Origin: Viola odorata | Lineage: Eukaryota; Streptophyta; Magnoliopsida; Malpighiales; Violaceae | Assembly (NCBI GenBank): GCA_963691705.1 | Contig: OY829538.1 | Location: 31,888,836-31,952,835 of the forward strand | Direction: 5' to 3' | Length of the DNA: 64,000 bases | Shown: positions 45,676 through 56,942 of the stretch, piece after piece | How positions within the stretch are numbered: the stretch's first letter is position 1 | How the letters are laid out: each line of letters starts with the position of its first letter | Program-made: the position numbers and the translations under genes | Notes under the pieces: generated by a model | The model's input: only the letters and a program-made list of their open reading frames with translations | What the model was told of the DNA's origin: nothing | The model's database searches: none

Positions 45676-47473
45676 TTACTGGTCGCTTGACGCCCCGCGC
45701 GTGGGGTTGCCTCTGACTTCTTCTCTTACTCTGGTGGTGAATTTTCCGAGGTAACCCTCTTCTAACAAACGCTCTATAGCCAGTTTCAATTCTCTACATA
45801 CGTCTGTGGAATGCCTTCTGGCCTTATGGAATTTGCAGAAAGCGTTTTCTCTTCCTCCCTTGATCACTCCCAGTTTTACAGGGGCTGGATAGTAGATTGG
45901 CAGGTTCCGCTGCTGAATAATTGCTAAGATATCCACTCGTGGGAGTATAAGTGAAGGAAGGTCGGGGTCGTAGATTCGACCCTTAGGCAGGTCCGCTTGT
46001 CGCTGAGTGTTCGAGCCACCGGTTCTTCCTCTAGAAAAGTTACCTTTCTGCCGATTTGACACCTTGGGGATGTAATCTTTCCGCTGGGCGTATTCGTCGC
46101 CCGGGCGGGTGTCGTGGGTCATACCGGCCTGGGTGGCGGGGACGGAGGGCGCATTCTGAGGCGTGTTTCACATTCTATCTCTATATTCCTCCTCTTCCAT
46201 TCTGGCGTAGTTGTGAGCCTTCAGCCTTAACGCATCTAAGGTTACCGGGGGTCCACCATTAGTGTGTCCCTCAACTTGCCGTAGTCACAGTTTCGCTTCA
46301 AGGCTTCTATGGCAAAATCAATAGTAATACCTGGTGTTAGCGACATTTCCATATCGAAACGACCGAGATAGCCTTTTAAGGATTCTTTTGGTTTCCTGCG
46401 TATATCAAAAAAAGTTGCGGTAGACTTCCGGATAGGGATAGCCTTGCTGAAGCGGCTTTTAAACTTGGCCTCTAATTGCAAGAAATTATCAATCGATTGA
46501 GCAGGGAGTCCTTCAAACCATAGGCGGGCTACCCCTGACAACGTCATAATGAATATTTGGCACAATGCCGGGTCGTTGTGCATCTGGAATTGCACGAAAT
46601 ATTTCAACTTATTGAGGTGGGAGATGGGATCTTTAGTGCCATCGTACGACTCTGTGGGGAGCTTGACGTGTCGGCTGACCCTGTGGCGTCTTATATTATG
46701 GCTGAAGGGATGACCTGAAGTGTCATCTAGAATCTCACGATCATGATGAGGCGGAGAAATTTCCAAGTGTCTTCTGTGCCCTCGAGGCTCCGGGGTATGC
46801 TGTTGCCTAGGGGATCGGCTGCGACTCCTGGGTGAATGAGTTCGATGCCTTCTGCTGCTCGATCTTTCGCTCCGCTCCAAGGAGACCTCTCTTTCAGCCC
46901 CCTCTCTCCTACCGTCCCAGCGCTCCCTATAGTCACCTTGTTGTCGCTCTACTTGGGAGACGAGGACTCGCGACACTCGCGGTATGTAAGGCTCTACTTG
47001 TCCCTCTACGAATTGTACAAAGCTGAATGGCGTACTTATCGCAGGTGAAGTTAGAGGAATAGTCACCTGCCGTCGAGGCGATGCCGACCGTTCGGTGATG
47101 ATAGACGGAGTGAAGACAAACTGAGAAGGCACACCCGATCCAGGGGCACTAGAAGTAAAGCCTGCGGCTAGCTCAGTCAAGTAGTCCAGCTGGGCGCGGA
47201 GGGCTAAGATTGAAATTGCCAAAGGGTTGTTAGCACCGTCCCTTCCGGAATCCGTAGGAGGGAGAGCAAAGTGACTAGGTCCGACCATCTGAGAAAACGG
47301 GGCGCCCGTTTGAGAAAATGCGTGGCTCCTGTTAGCCCAAAAAGGAAATCCGTCTGTGCAGAGAAAGTTCCATGCGATGTGGTGAAGATACTAGACGAAG
47401 ATGTAGGAAAAACTTCCCTGCGCGCGTGGGTATTGCGAGAATGAGGGGGTGTAGATTCTGAATCTGAGGCCAT
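45676..47473 (-). pseudogene. Tat gag, frameshifted
   Basis: N-terminus MASDSESTPPHSRNTHAR at 47473 shifts frame near 47290 and continues MVGPSHFALPPTDS. An RS-rich hinge (SRRHRTHSPRSRSRSPR) and the capsid core (MTLSGVARLWFEGLP, FKSRFSKAIPIRKST) precede a second shift at about 46250. The C-terminal part carries CKFHKARRHSTDVCRELK, the modified Cys-His box of this group (a standard CX2C knuckle is not expected). Confidence 0.8.
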
Positions 47474-47537
47474 GATCCTTTGACTCTCAGAAAGAACGGA
47501 GCTTGGTTATCAAGGAAGCTCACTTAATTAACCAAGG

Positions 47538-47555
47538 CTCTCAATGAAAGCACCA
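47538..47555 (-). other. Tat element primer-binding site
   Basis: Minus strand TGGTGCTTTCATTGAGAG begins two bases after the 5' LTR. It is the only TGG-initial candidate there. I could not name the tRNA. Confidence 0.65.
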
Positions 47556-47557
47556 TT

Positions 47558-48080
47558 TGATAAGAGTCCGAAGTTTGTTGAGTAGGATCGGTCAAAGCGG
47601 GGTTGGTCGGGAACACTGTTCCAGTTGTCTTCGTTACCTGCAAAGCGCCGGAGGGGGTCTCTGGCGTAAACACTCCGATGCTTAAGTTAGTATGAGTGGT
47701 GAAAATGGTAGGGATTCAGCACGCTGTCTTAGGCTTACCCTCTTGTTTGGAAGGGTGGGGGTATTTATAGGTAAAGGAAGGACCTTACCGACAGGGGGTA
47801 GGCGTTATCCCTGGTAGATGTCGCTTGTGTGTTAGGGAGTGACGTCATGCGAGGTGACGTCATACGGAGTGACGTCATGCGTGACCTGGGATGGGGTGAC
47901 GCTGTGCAGATGTCGCGTGAGAGGCCCCTCCCCCCCCGCTGTTGTCGACCATCCCAGGGTCAGTCGCCAGGCTAGGGGCGGTAGGAGCAGTACCATGTCC
48001 CCCTTGGTATGTACAGTGTTCAGGCCTTATCGCCAGGTGCGATGGCGGAGATGTCGATAGGGTGGTGTCAATGGTTATCA
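47558..48080 (-). repeat. Tat element 5' LTR
   Basis: Holds a promoter-like layout on the minus strand: three TGACGTCA palindromes (47840-47877), then a TATAAATA box (47762-47769) about 70 bp downstream, then the leader. Most of the differences from the 3' LTR are C/T or G/A. Confidence 0.95.
47840..47877 (-). promoter_or_regulatory. Triple TGACGTCA (bZIP/as-1-like) cluster in LTR
   Basis: Perfect 8-bp palindromes at 47840-47847, 47855-47862 and 47870-47877, spaced exactly 15 bp, upstream of the LTR TATA box. TGACGTCA is a classical binding core for TGA/CREB-type bZIP factors. Enhancer activity is inferred. Confidence 0.6.
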
Positions 48081-48085
48081 GGTAG

Positions 48086-48410
48086 AGTGAATTGCAACTG
48101 AGTGCAATTGAAAGAGGGTGTGGGCAGAGAGAAAAGTGAGAATTGTGAGAGAAAAATAGTTGGTGGATTGATTCTATACTTTGAGTGAGTATATCCTAAA
48201 TATTGTATAACTTTTTTGTTGGTGAGGTTCTTTGGGTATATTTAGAATTTGGGTTTGAGAGACAACCTATTGTACTCATTTTCTTGGTTAATAAAATTCT
48301 CATATTTGTCCCGTGGTTTTTCTTCGTTTGAGGTTTTCCACGTAAATTCTCGGTGTCATGTATTTGCTTTATTTTTCTATTCGATCCTAAGTGGGAGATT
48401 TTTCCCAATA
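48086..48410 (+). repeat. Copia A 5' LTR, second part
   Basis: Continues AGTGAATTGCAAC... as in 52879-53195 and ends GGGAGATTTTTCCCAATA just before the primer site. Confidence 0.9.
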
Positions 48411-48412
48411 AG

Positions 48413-48424
48413 TGGTAGCGGAGC
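48413..48424 (+). other. Copia A primer-binding site TGGTAGCGGAGC
   Basis: Two bases after the 5' LTR end; the same variant as at 8235 and 55658. Confidence 0.75.
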
Positions 48425-48451
48425 GGGTGTTCTTTTGTTCTACTTTGAACA

Positions 48452-49240
48452 ATGGATGCCAATACTTCCCGGATGATCTATTTGGACGACCCAAATTATC
48501 CCGTCTGGAAATTAAAAATGAAGGATCTGTTATACTTGAAGAATTATCATCTTCTAGTATTTGCTGATGAAAAGCCAGAAGGCATGAAGAACGAGGATTG
48601 GTCTATGCTACACTTACAAGTGTGTGGTTTTTTCAGACAATGGATAGAGTTAAACATGTTGAATCACATTAGTGAGGAGACACATGCTCGTTCATTGTGG
48701 AAGAAACTGGAATAGTTGTATGCTAGTAAAACTAGTAACAACAAGATGATCCTGATCAAGCAGATGATGAGTCTAAAGTATCAAGATGGAACCTCAATGA
48801 CAGATCACGTGAATAGTTTTCAAGGAATCATGAATGAGCTGGCTATGATCGGAATGAAGTTTGATGATGAGGTGTAAGGCTTGACACTTCTTGGCACTTT
48901 GCCAGAGTCTTGGGAAACCTTTAGAATGTCTGTATCAAACTCGAGTCCCGATGGTATCGTTACCATTGGTTCTGTAAAGGTTCGTCTTATAGACGAAGAG
49001 AAAAGAAGAATAGCAACAAGTTCCTCTTCACAGTCAGACGTCTTAGTAAGTGAATCCAGATGGCGAAGTAACCACAGGAGTTACACAAATAAAGCACACG
49101 GTAGAAGCAAATCCAGAGGAAGATTTGCAGATTTTGCATGTCACTTTTGTGGCAAAAAGGGACATATCAAGAAGAACTGCTAGAAGTGGAAGAGAGAGAA
49201 TAAAGGTGACAGACTAGAAAAATGAGGATGGCATTGCAGT
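48452..49240 (+). pseudogene. Copia A gag, disrupted
   Basis: Starts MDANTSRMIYLDDPNYPVWK. Gag core blocks (LLYLKNYHLLVF, MSLKYQDGTSMTDHVNSF, LLGTLPESWETF) are followed by an intact zinc knuckle CHFCGKKGHIKKNC near 49138-49182. Stops stand at about 48715, 48878 and 49181. Confidence 0.85.
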
Positions 49241-49262
49241 CGCTGAAGAAGATTTTCTACTT

Positions 49263-52200
49263 TTGTATAACTATGTTGATGTGGTGAACACTGTTAATCA
49301 TGATTCTAGCTGGGTGATCGATAGCGGTGCTACCACTCATGTCACCTTCAATAAAAATCTCTTTGCAACTTACACTCTAGGAAATTTTGGAGTTGTAAGA
49401 ATAGGTAATGAAGGTGTTGCTAAGGTAGTCGATTTTGGAGATGAGTGTCTAGTGACTTCAAATGGTGGAAGATTGATTCTTAAGGATGTAAAACATATTC
49501 CTGACATCAGACTGAATCTAATTTCTACTTGCAAGCTGGATGATAAAGGCTACTGTAACACTTTCTCTGATGGTCAGTGGCAACTTACAAAAGGCTCACT
49601 GATCGTGGCAAGATGTAAGAAATGTCCGAAGTTGTACGTGATACAGGCTACGCTCTCTAACGACATAATTAATGTAGCAGAGAGTAAGAGTACAACTAAG
49701 TTGTGGCACAAGAGACTTGGCCACATGAGCGAGAAAGGCATGGCAATGCTCGCCAAGCAAAATATGCTTCCTGAGTTAAAAGTCGAGCAATTGGAGAAGT
49801 GTTCTCACTGTTTAGCAGGAAAGCAGAATAGAGTTGCATTCAAGATGCATGCTTCTAACAAGAAGAAAGATACGTTAGAGCTAGTGCATCCTGATCTATG
49901 TGGTCCTATGAAGACAAGGACAATTGGTGGTTCTCTCTATTTTGTGACATTCATAGATGATCACTTGAGGAAGGTGTGGACTTACACCTTGAAGCATAAA
50001 AATCAAGTGCTTGATGTGTTCAAGCAGTTTCATGCCATGATAGAGAGAGAATCTAGGAAGAAGCTGAAATGCATCAGAACAGATAATGGAGGAGAGTACT
50101 TGGGGTCCCTTTGAGGAGTACTGCCGACAGAAGGGCATCCAACACCAGAAGACACCTCCAAAGACTCCACAGTTAAACAGACTAGTAGAGAGGATGAATA
50201 GGACTTCGGTTGAGCGGGTCAGATGCTTGCCTTCACAATCAAAGTTACCACAATCATTCTAGGGCGAAGCTTTAAATACCGTTGTTCACGTGCTGAACCG
50301 TTCACACAGTGTTCCGTTGAAATTTGATGTTCCAGATAGAGTTTAGACGGGGAAAGATATTTCATATCGTCATCTTCGAGTTTTTGGGTGTAAAGCATTT
50401 GTGCACATCCCAAAAGATGAGAGATCCAAACTTTACACAAAGATAAAGTAATGTATTTTTGTGGGTTATGGCTTGGATGAGTTTGGTTACAGGTTGTATG
50501 ATCCTATTGAGAAGAAACTCATCAGAAGTCGTGATATGGTATTCATGGAAGATCAAACCATAAAGGATATTGTCAAAGCATAGCGAGTGGTGCCAGACAG
50601 AGATGGCAGTTCTGCTGAATCTGATATAGTTCCTTCGATGCCAGTGCCTGCTTGGAATGAAGTACAAAATGATCAGATGGGTATGGAAAATGGTAATATT
50701 CCTATACCAAATGATGTTCCTGATCCTAATCAACCAGTATTAGTGGACGCTCCTCTCAGGAGGTCAACAAGAGTCAGACGAACTTCCACTAGATATTCTC
50801 CCCATGATTACGTGATGCTGACTGAAGGGGGAGAACCAGAGTGCTTTGAGGAAGTAGTGGAAGGAGACCAGAAGGAAGAATGGTTTAATGCCATGCAAGA
50901 TGAGATGAAATCCTTGTATGAAAACCATACATTTGAGTTGGTAAAATTACCAAAATGAAAGAAGGCTTTGAAAAATAAGTGGGTGTATCGAATCAAGCAA
51001 GAAGAGCACACCTCACTTCCCCGGTACAAAGCCAGACTGGTCGTAAAAGGATTCCATCAGCGGAAAGGGGTTGATTTTGAAGAGATTTTCTCCTGTAGTG
51101 AAAATGTCATCTATCCGTATTGTGCTTGGTTTAGCAGCGAGTCTTGACATAGAAATTGAGCAGATGGATGTCAAGACAGCTTTTCTATATGGTGATCTAG
51201 AAGAAGAGATTTTCATAGAGCAACCAGAAGGGTTTCAGGAGAATGGAAAAGAGGATTATGTGTGCAAGTTGAAGAAGAGTCTTTATGGCTTGAAACAGGC
51301 ACCGAGACAGTGGTATAAAAAGTGAGTCATTTATGGGTGAGCAAGGTTACACCAAGACTACTTCTGACCACTGTGTTTTTATCTAGAAATTCCATGATGA
51401 TGATCTTATTATTCTCTTACTTTATGTTGATGACATACTGATTGTTGACAAGAATGCTTCTAGAATTGAGAAGTTGAAGGAGTAGTTAAGTAAGTCTTTT
51501 GCCATGAAAGAATTAGGGTCAGCAAAATAGATTCTTGGTATGAGAATCAGTCGAGAAAGAAGTACAAAGAAGTTGTACTTAACACAAGAGAAGTACATTG
51601 AGAACATTCTGCAAAGATTCCATATGGAGCAGGCAAAAATCGTTAGATCTCCTTTAGTTAATCATTTCAAATTGAGCACCAATAAATGCCCTTCCATTGA
51701 TAAAGAGAAAGAAGAGATGAAGAAAGTTCCATATGCATTAGTAGTTGGGAGTCTGATGTATGCAATGGTGTGTACGAGGCCTGACATTGCACATACAGTT
51801 GGTGTTGTCAGTCAGTATCTCTCAAATCCCGGGAAAGCTCATTGGGAAGCAGTAAAATGGATTTTACGGTATCTTCGCGGTACTTCCAAAATGTGTCTTT
51901 GTTTTGGAAGTGAAAAGCCTGAGTTAATTGGTTACACAGATGTAGACATGGCTGGTGATGTGGATTCATACAAGTCTACATCTGGTTACTTGATTAATTT
52001 TGCAAGGGGAGCCGTGGCTTGGCAATCAAGGTTACAACAGTGTGTTGCACTTTCTACTACTAAAGCAGAGTTTATTGCCGCAACCGAGGCTTGCAAGGAT
52101 ATGTTATGGATGAAGAAATTTGTCTAAGAACTTGGTTTTAAGTAAGATCGGTATACACTACTGTGCGATAGTCAAAGTGCTATTCACCTTGCGAAGAACT

Positions 52201-52390
52201 CTACATTCCATTCAAGATCGAAACATATTGATGTTTGATACCATTGGATTAGAGATATACTGAATGCTAAGTCATTGGAGCTTGAAAAAAATCATACCGA
52301 TGATAACAACTCTGATATGTTAACAAAGTCTTTACTAAGAGAGAAGCTGGAAAAGTGTTGTATGATCACCAGGTTGGTGATCATTCCCAA
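49263..52390 (+). pseudogene. Copia A pol: protease, integrase, RT, RNase H
   Basis: Protease WVIDSGATTHV is near 49312. The pre-integrase block LWHKRLGHMSEKG leads to the His-Cys end CSHCLAGKQ. The integrase core follows with FVTFIDDHLRKVW and RTDNGGEYLG, then a frameshift at about 50110. RT has KNKWVYRIK, MDVKTAFLYGDLEEE and the active site YVDDILIV near 51424. RNase H shows GYTDVDMAGDVDSYKSTSGY. About a dozen stops or shifts interrupt the frame (for example 50262, 50343, 50448, 50580, 50955, 51385, 51483, 51528), so no product is expected. Confidence 0.85.
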
Positions 52391-52410
52391 ATGAGCTAGA
52401 GGGGGAGAAT

Positions 52411-53195
52411 TGTTGGGTCCAGTTCATATTGGCTGTCCAACTTTCGGCTCCGTATAGAGTCGAGCAATTAATTGGATGCTGTAAAATTGGACTTCTTCAT
52501 TGTCCAAATTGAAAAAAGAAGCTAGAAGTAGCTAGGCCGGCACCATAATTTCTACAAAGAAATTACTATCACCGTCCAAGCCACAATTGGTGACTTGAAA
52601 TTGCTGCACCGCCACAAACCTGATTTGTGGACTTTTCATGACAAGCAATTAATGCTTGTAGTATTGCTTGCATATATAATATGCAATTTGGAAAGGAAAA
52701 GGTGGCAACAGAAGATGAAAAAGAGTGCTTGCAGCAAAATTGGAAAGTTAATTCAATTTTGGATTTGGAAAAGCAAGCATGCCAATTTGGAATTTCTCAT
52801 GTCCACACACGGTGATCATGTTGACTATTTTTTCTGGCAGTGCCTTATAAATAGGCAGGCTAGGAAATAGAATTGGGTAGAGTGAATTGCAACGAAGTGC
52901 AATTGAAAGAGGGTGTGGGCAGAGAGAAAAGTGAGAATTGTGAGAGAAAAATAGTTGGTGGATTGATTCCATACTTTGAGTGAGTATATCCTAAACATTG
53001 TATAACCTTTTTGTTGGTGAGGTTCTTTGGGTATATTTGGAATTTGGGTTTGAGAGAACCTATTGTACTCATTTTCTTGGTTAATAAAATTCTCATATCT
53101 ATCCCGTGGTTTTTTCTCGTTTGAGGTTTTCCACGTAAATTCTCGGTGTCATGTATTTGCTTTATTTTTCTATTCGATCCTAAGTGGGAGATTTT
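52411..53195 (+). repeat. Copia A 3' LTR, lacking its last bases
   Basis: Uninterrupted copy of the LTR. It carries a TATA-like CCTTATAAATAGGCAGG at about 52842-52858. Homology to the 5' LTR stops at GGGAGATTTT; Copia B coding sequence follows. Confidence 0.9.
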
Positions 53196-53951
53196 AATCA
53201 CTTAGAGATTAAAGAAGCAAACACACCTTATGATCCTAGTGTTAAACTTGCAAATAAGTCTGGAAGAGCGATAGCACAACTCGAGTATGCTAGTGTTATC
53301 GGAAGCATGATGTATGCCATGCATTGTACAAGACCAGACATAGCGTTTGCTGTGTGCAAACTTTCTCGTTCCACTAGTAATCCTGGTATAGAACATTGGA
53401 AAGCAATTGGAAGAGTCCTTGGCTATTTAAAGAAAATAATTAATCTTGGACTTTCCTATTCTAAGTTTCCGGCTGTACTTGAAGGGTACACGGATGCTAG
53501 TTGGATTACTAGTGCAAGTGATAACTTGTCCACATCTGGTTGGGTCTTTACTCTTAGTGGAGGAGCCATATCTTGGTCCTCTAATAAACAAACCGTTATT
53601 TCACATTCCACGATGGAATCTGAATTCATAGCGCTAAATGCGGCATGCAAGGAAGCAGAATGGCTGAGAAACATGTTATTGGATATAGAGTTGTGGCCAC
53701 AACCGATGGGAGCCATTTCCTTATATTGTGATAGTGAAGCCACTATGTCAAGAGCATACAATAAAATCTATAGTGGAAAGTCTAGACACATTAGCCTTAG
53801 GCATGAGTACGTTAGACAACTAATAGTTGATGGAGTCATAACTATTGTCTACGTTAGGTCAAGTAGAAACTTGGCAGATCCTTTTACCAAGGGTTTATCT
53901 AGAGACTTGGTAAGAACAACATCCATAGGGATGGGACTAAAACCCTTTTAA
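53196..53951 (+). pseudogene. Copia B RT tail and RNase H
   Basis: Open frame with [48 protein letters not shown], a CDSEATM block and the C-terminal [18 protein letters not shown]...LADPFTKGL, ending GMGLKPF. All belong to Copia RNase H. No stops, but the protein is truncated at its N-terminus by the junction with Copia A's LTR. Confidence 0.88.
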
Positions 53952-54575
53952 GAGAATCACTAGTAATGGGAACCCAACCTTACTTTAGATTGCATCTACT
54001 GACCAAGGTTTAAAGGGTAATAACAAGTTACTAATACGTGGTTAGGAAAAACACTATTTGAAATAAAGTCCCATCTAGAATGGATTAGTGCTGACAGTTA
54101 TGATTGAGAAGGATGAGTTATACTCTTAATGAAGTTCAAAAAAAATCAGGTGATATGTCTTGGTAACGGGGACAGTAATGGAACTTCACCTATATGAACA
54201 TAAAAGTGGTGCCGCTTTAACATAAGTTTGGGTTTACTTATGTAAATGTTGATGAAACCGGGACGAAAGCACATGGCCATAGCAGTGCTAAAAAGTGTGC
54301 GAATTTCTCAAAAATTCAGATACCTCTATGTGTGGCTTGTCTCCGGTCTTAGGACAAAGAATTTTGGTTTAATCTTAGGCCACCTTTAATTCTCTTAAGA
54401 CTTTGAGATACGTTCACTAAGGGATGGTTTAAGTTGAAAGATACCTTCTTTTATGCATAGTGGTATCAAAAGTGATCTGGTTTGCAGTGACATTACAACC
54501 TAGTGGGGGAATGTTATATATATACATATAAATCAGTAGGTTGTAATGTGAAAGTATTACAACCTAGTGGGGGAT
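53952..54575. other. Copia B 3' untranslated region and duplicated polypurine tract
   Basis: Non-coding. The motif ATTACAACCTAGTGGGGGA occurs twice, at about 54492-54510 and 54556-54574. Only the second precedes the LTR start TGTTGG. Confidence 0.7.
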
Positions 54576-54766
54576 TGTTGGATTTATAGTATATTATATA
54601 AGTGTTCGTGTGTTGTAATGGGTATTGCAAAGGCAATTGAAAAGTGTGACGAAATATAAACAGATACAACTGTTGGAATGGACACAACGGTTGGTGCAGA
54701 CGCAACTGTTGGAACGGACACAACGGTTGGTGTAGATACAATTGTTGGAACGGACACAACGGTTAG
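54576..54766 (+). repeat. Copia B 3' LTR, first part
   Basis: Begins TGTTGGATTTATAG, reaches the 36-bp minisatellite and stops at the Gypsy insertion; continues at 63011. Confidence 0.85.
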
Positions 54767-55655
54767 TGATACGAGCACGACACCCACTCGCTACTTCACT
54801 AGGAGCAAGGCCTTGGTGCTCCAACTCTTAAAGGCCCTAAGGGATGAGGAGGCAGACTTGAAGGCCCACGAAGGCTGGGTGACATTCCTTCATGCCGTCG
54901 CTCACACCGCAACTCCTTTGAAGGCCGCGGACTTCGCGTTTGGCCACACCGCGGAACCTCATGAGTTGACCGGCCAAGGCATGAGGAACGTCCGCGCCAA
55001 CCCTAGCATCCCATGGGGTGCGCCCGCACCAGCCCTAGCAACCCATGAAGACATCCGCCTCGGCTTGCCCACGCCCTCGGCCACGCGCCCGCTCACCTAG
55101 GTGCCCGACTCATCCACACGCTCACCTTAGCGTCCGAAAGCCTAACTACAACCCACAGAGCAGCCCCTTTGTCCAAGGGTGTGTTAGTCTTTTCCACTTG
55201 TAATTAGCTCTAGGTATTTAAGGAGGGAGATAGCCCAACTTTAGGGTTGTCTTTGTTTTTGTGATATTCTCCAATCAAGACCGAAACTCTAGTCTAGCTA
55301 AATAGGGTTCTTCAAACCTTCATCCTCTTCTTCAAACCGAGTGAGTTGCCTAAGAATTGCCCTTAGGAGTGTCACTCTTGAGGAAGAGATCCTTGTTAGT
55401 CTTGTGGTTAGGTTGCCTAGGAATCATTCCTAGGAGGGTTAACCGTGACATTCAAGTTCTTTTCATGTATTTACCTTTCAATCAATACATCTTCTCCTTT
55501 GTTTCCATTATTTCCCTAAGTCTTCCACAAAGCTACACTCCTTCGACACAAGCACCGAACATCTAGATCCAACCGATATCCTAAAGTGAGCTAGATCCCT
55601 CAATCGGTCTCGCATGGAGCCGAAACAGCAAGAGACTCCAAGGAGGCTCTTATCA
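54767..55655 (+). repeat. 5' LTR of CRM/Reina-like Gypsy
   Basis: 889 bp, TGATACGAGC...GGCTCTTATCA, with TATA-like GGTATTTAAGG at about 55213-55223. Confidence 0.95.
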
Positions 55656-55657
55656 AG

Positions 55658-55669
55658 TGGTAGCGGAGC
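55658..55669 (+). other. Primer-binding site TGGTAGCGGAGC
   Basis: Two bases after the 5' LTR; the third occurrence of this variant in unrelated elements of the window. Confidence 0.75.
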
Positions 55670-56942
55670 TCCAACTACTCACTAGACCGGCCATCTCCCA
55701 AGTCTTCACCATTTTCACGGTTAGAAACCCTTCCACAAGCTACGGTTCCATTTTGGAAATTTTTTACAAATTGAATTTTGTTCAAAAATTTTCTTGTCTT
55801 TTAGCATTTTGATCTTGCCTAAACTTGAATTCTGAAAATGTTTGTGTTTGTTCACATCTAACACGTTCATTTCTTCTTCTTCTTCCTTCAACGTGTTGGT
55901 TATTCATGAGCCAAGTTCATGTATTCATACTTTTGCAAGCAAACCGTACCAAGTGTGTTATGTGCCATGTGTCCTAGTGGTCCAACTTTTGTTTGCTAGC
56001 ATAGGTGTCCTCCAAAACGCTTGATGCACAGCCGGCCACATTCTTCATTTGTGAGCCTAGTATTCTAAACTTACTCCTTACTCAAAACAGCCACCTCACT
56101 TGCCCATTTCGGCATACACAAGTGACAACTCATCTTTGCCTTGTCATCCATCCGATGTGTGACACCTCATCTTGCCTTACCACATCATTTATTTTTGGCA
56201 TTTAGTGCATAACTTTCTCCTTGGCTAAACTACTTGTCTTTCATTTCTTTCAACAAAAAAAAAAAGTAAAGACACGTCTTTCAAGTAGATTCCCTTGCAC
56301 TCAAGTCAAAAACAAATATATAAAGAAAAAGAAAAGAAGAGACAAAGGAAAGAGCTCCAAACATTTCTCGCATTAAAAAACAAAAAAAACAAAACAAAAG
56401 TCTCATTGAGTCAAAAGCAAGGAATTACTTGTGTCTTATAATTTTGAAGTGATTTTCATGTTCATAGCCATGGTTGTTTGCCTTTCTTAAGCTGCATACA
56501 AGTAAACAACTTCGACTTTCTCACCCACACCATTCACCGTGATCATCTCTTCCTTATACACACCTCTTGAGTAGTCCTTTATAGCTAGCCTTTTCTAAGC
56601 GTCTTGCGTTTTCTCTTTTTCAACTCTCCACATATTTCTACTCCAAATCATTTCGGTGTGCATTCCACATCCATTTCATGCACATCACTTGATTTTCCTT
56701 ACCTTTCCTTCTCACCTAGTTTCCTTGTATTCCGTGTGCGCCTAAGTCTTAGAGTCTTGTGCTAGGCTTGAGTCTTTGGTTTTAGTTTGGAGATTTGAAG
56801 GGGTGAGTTAGTGAGTGCAATTGAGTGTGGTGTGACACACAAGCGCCCAAACACATGAGCGAGTGACTAACACTTTATCAAGACTTGTGTTTGTTCATTT
56901 TGTAGGTACAATCCATTATGTCCAACGATTACCTACATTCCG
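55670..56942 (+). other. Long leader of CRM/Reina-like Gypsy
   Basis: 1.27 kb without a convincing ORF, A- or pyrimidine-rich in places (AAAAAAAAAAAG at about 56256). It ends with GTGTGACACACAAG...CATTTTGTAGGTAC, a stretch also found in the leader at 1559-1640. The TTTGTAG|GTAC could be a splice acceptor; the upstream donor is not evident. Confidence 0.5.

Larger units (their letters stand above)
32599..48080 (-). mobile_element. Tat-like Ty3-Gypsy element with multi-gene antisense module
   Basis: 15.5-kb minus-strand element with 517- and 523-bp LTRs, about 95% identical by eye with mostly transition differences, and perfect GGTAG target duplicates (32594-32598 and 48081-48085). In element order: 5' LTR, primer site, gag, protease, RT-RNase H, a second RNase H-like domain (typical of Tat), integrase, a tandem-repeat tract, a module of four plus-strand ORFs, and 3' LTR. 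Antisense ORFs between pol and the 3' LTR are known in Tat-group elements such as Grande and Retand. Four in a row is unusual to my knowledge. The element lies within the 5' LTR of Copia A. Confidence 0.92.
32144..53195 (+). mobile_element. Copia A (Tork-like), carrying a nested Tat element in its 5' LTR
   Basis: 5' LTR 32144-32598 plus 48086-48410, primer site 48413-48424, gag-pol 48452-52390, polypurine tract GAGGGGGAG (52400-52407), and 3' LTR 52411-53195. The LTR starts TGTTGGGTCC and should end in CCCAACA (here CCCAATA). The 3' LTR lacks its last ~15 bases and is fused to Copia B. The left flank is LINE coding sequence. Tork affinity is inferred from the gag opening and RT/RNase H sequence. 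Confidence 0.88.

Noticed and set aside
53196..53951. Copia B RNase H as a domesticated host gene because it is open
   Set aside because: It lacks its own start, is fused to an LTR upstream and leads directly to the element's own polypurine tract and LTR.
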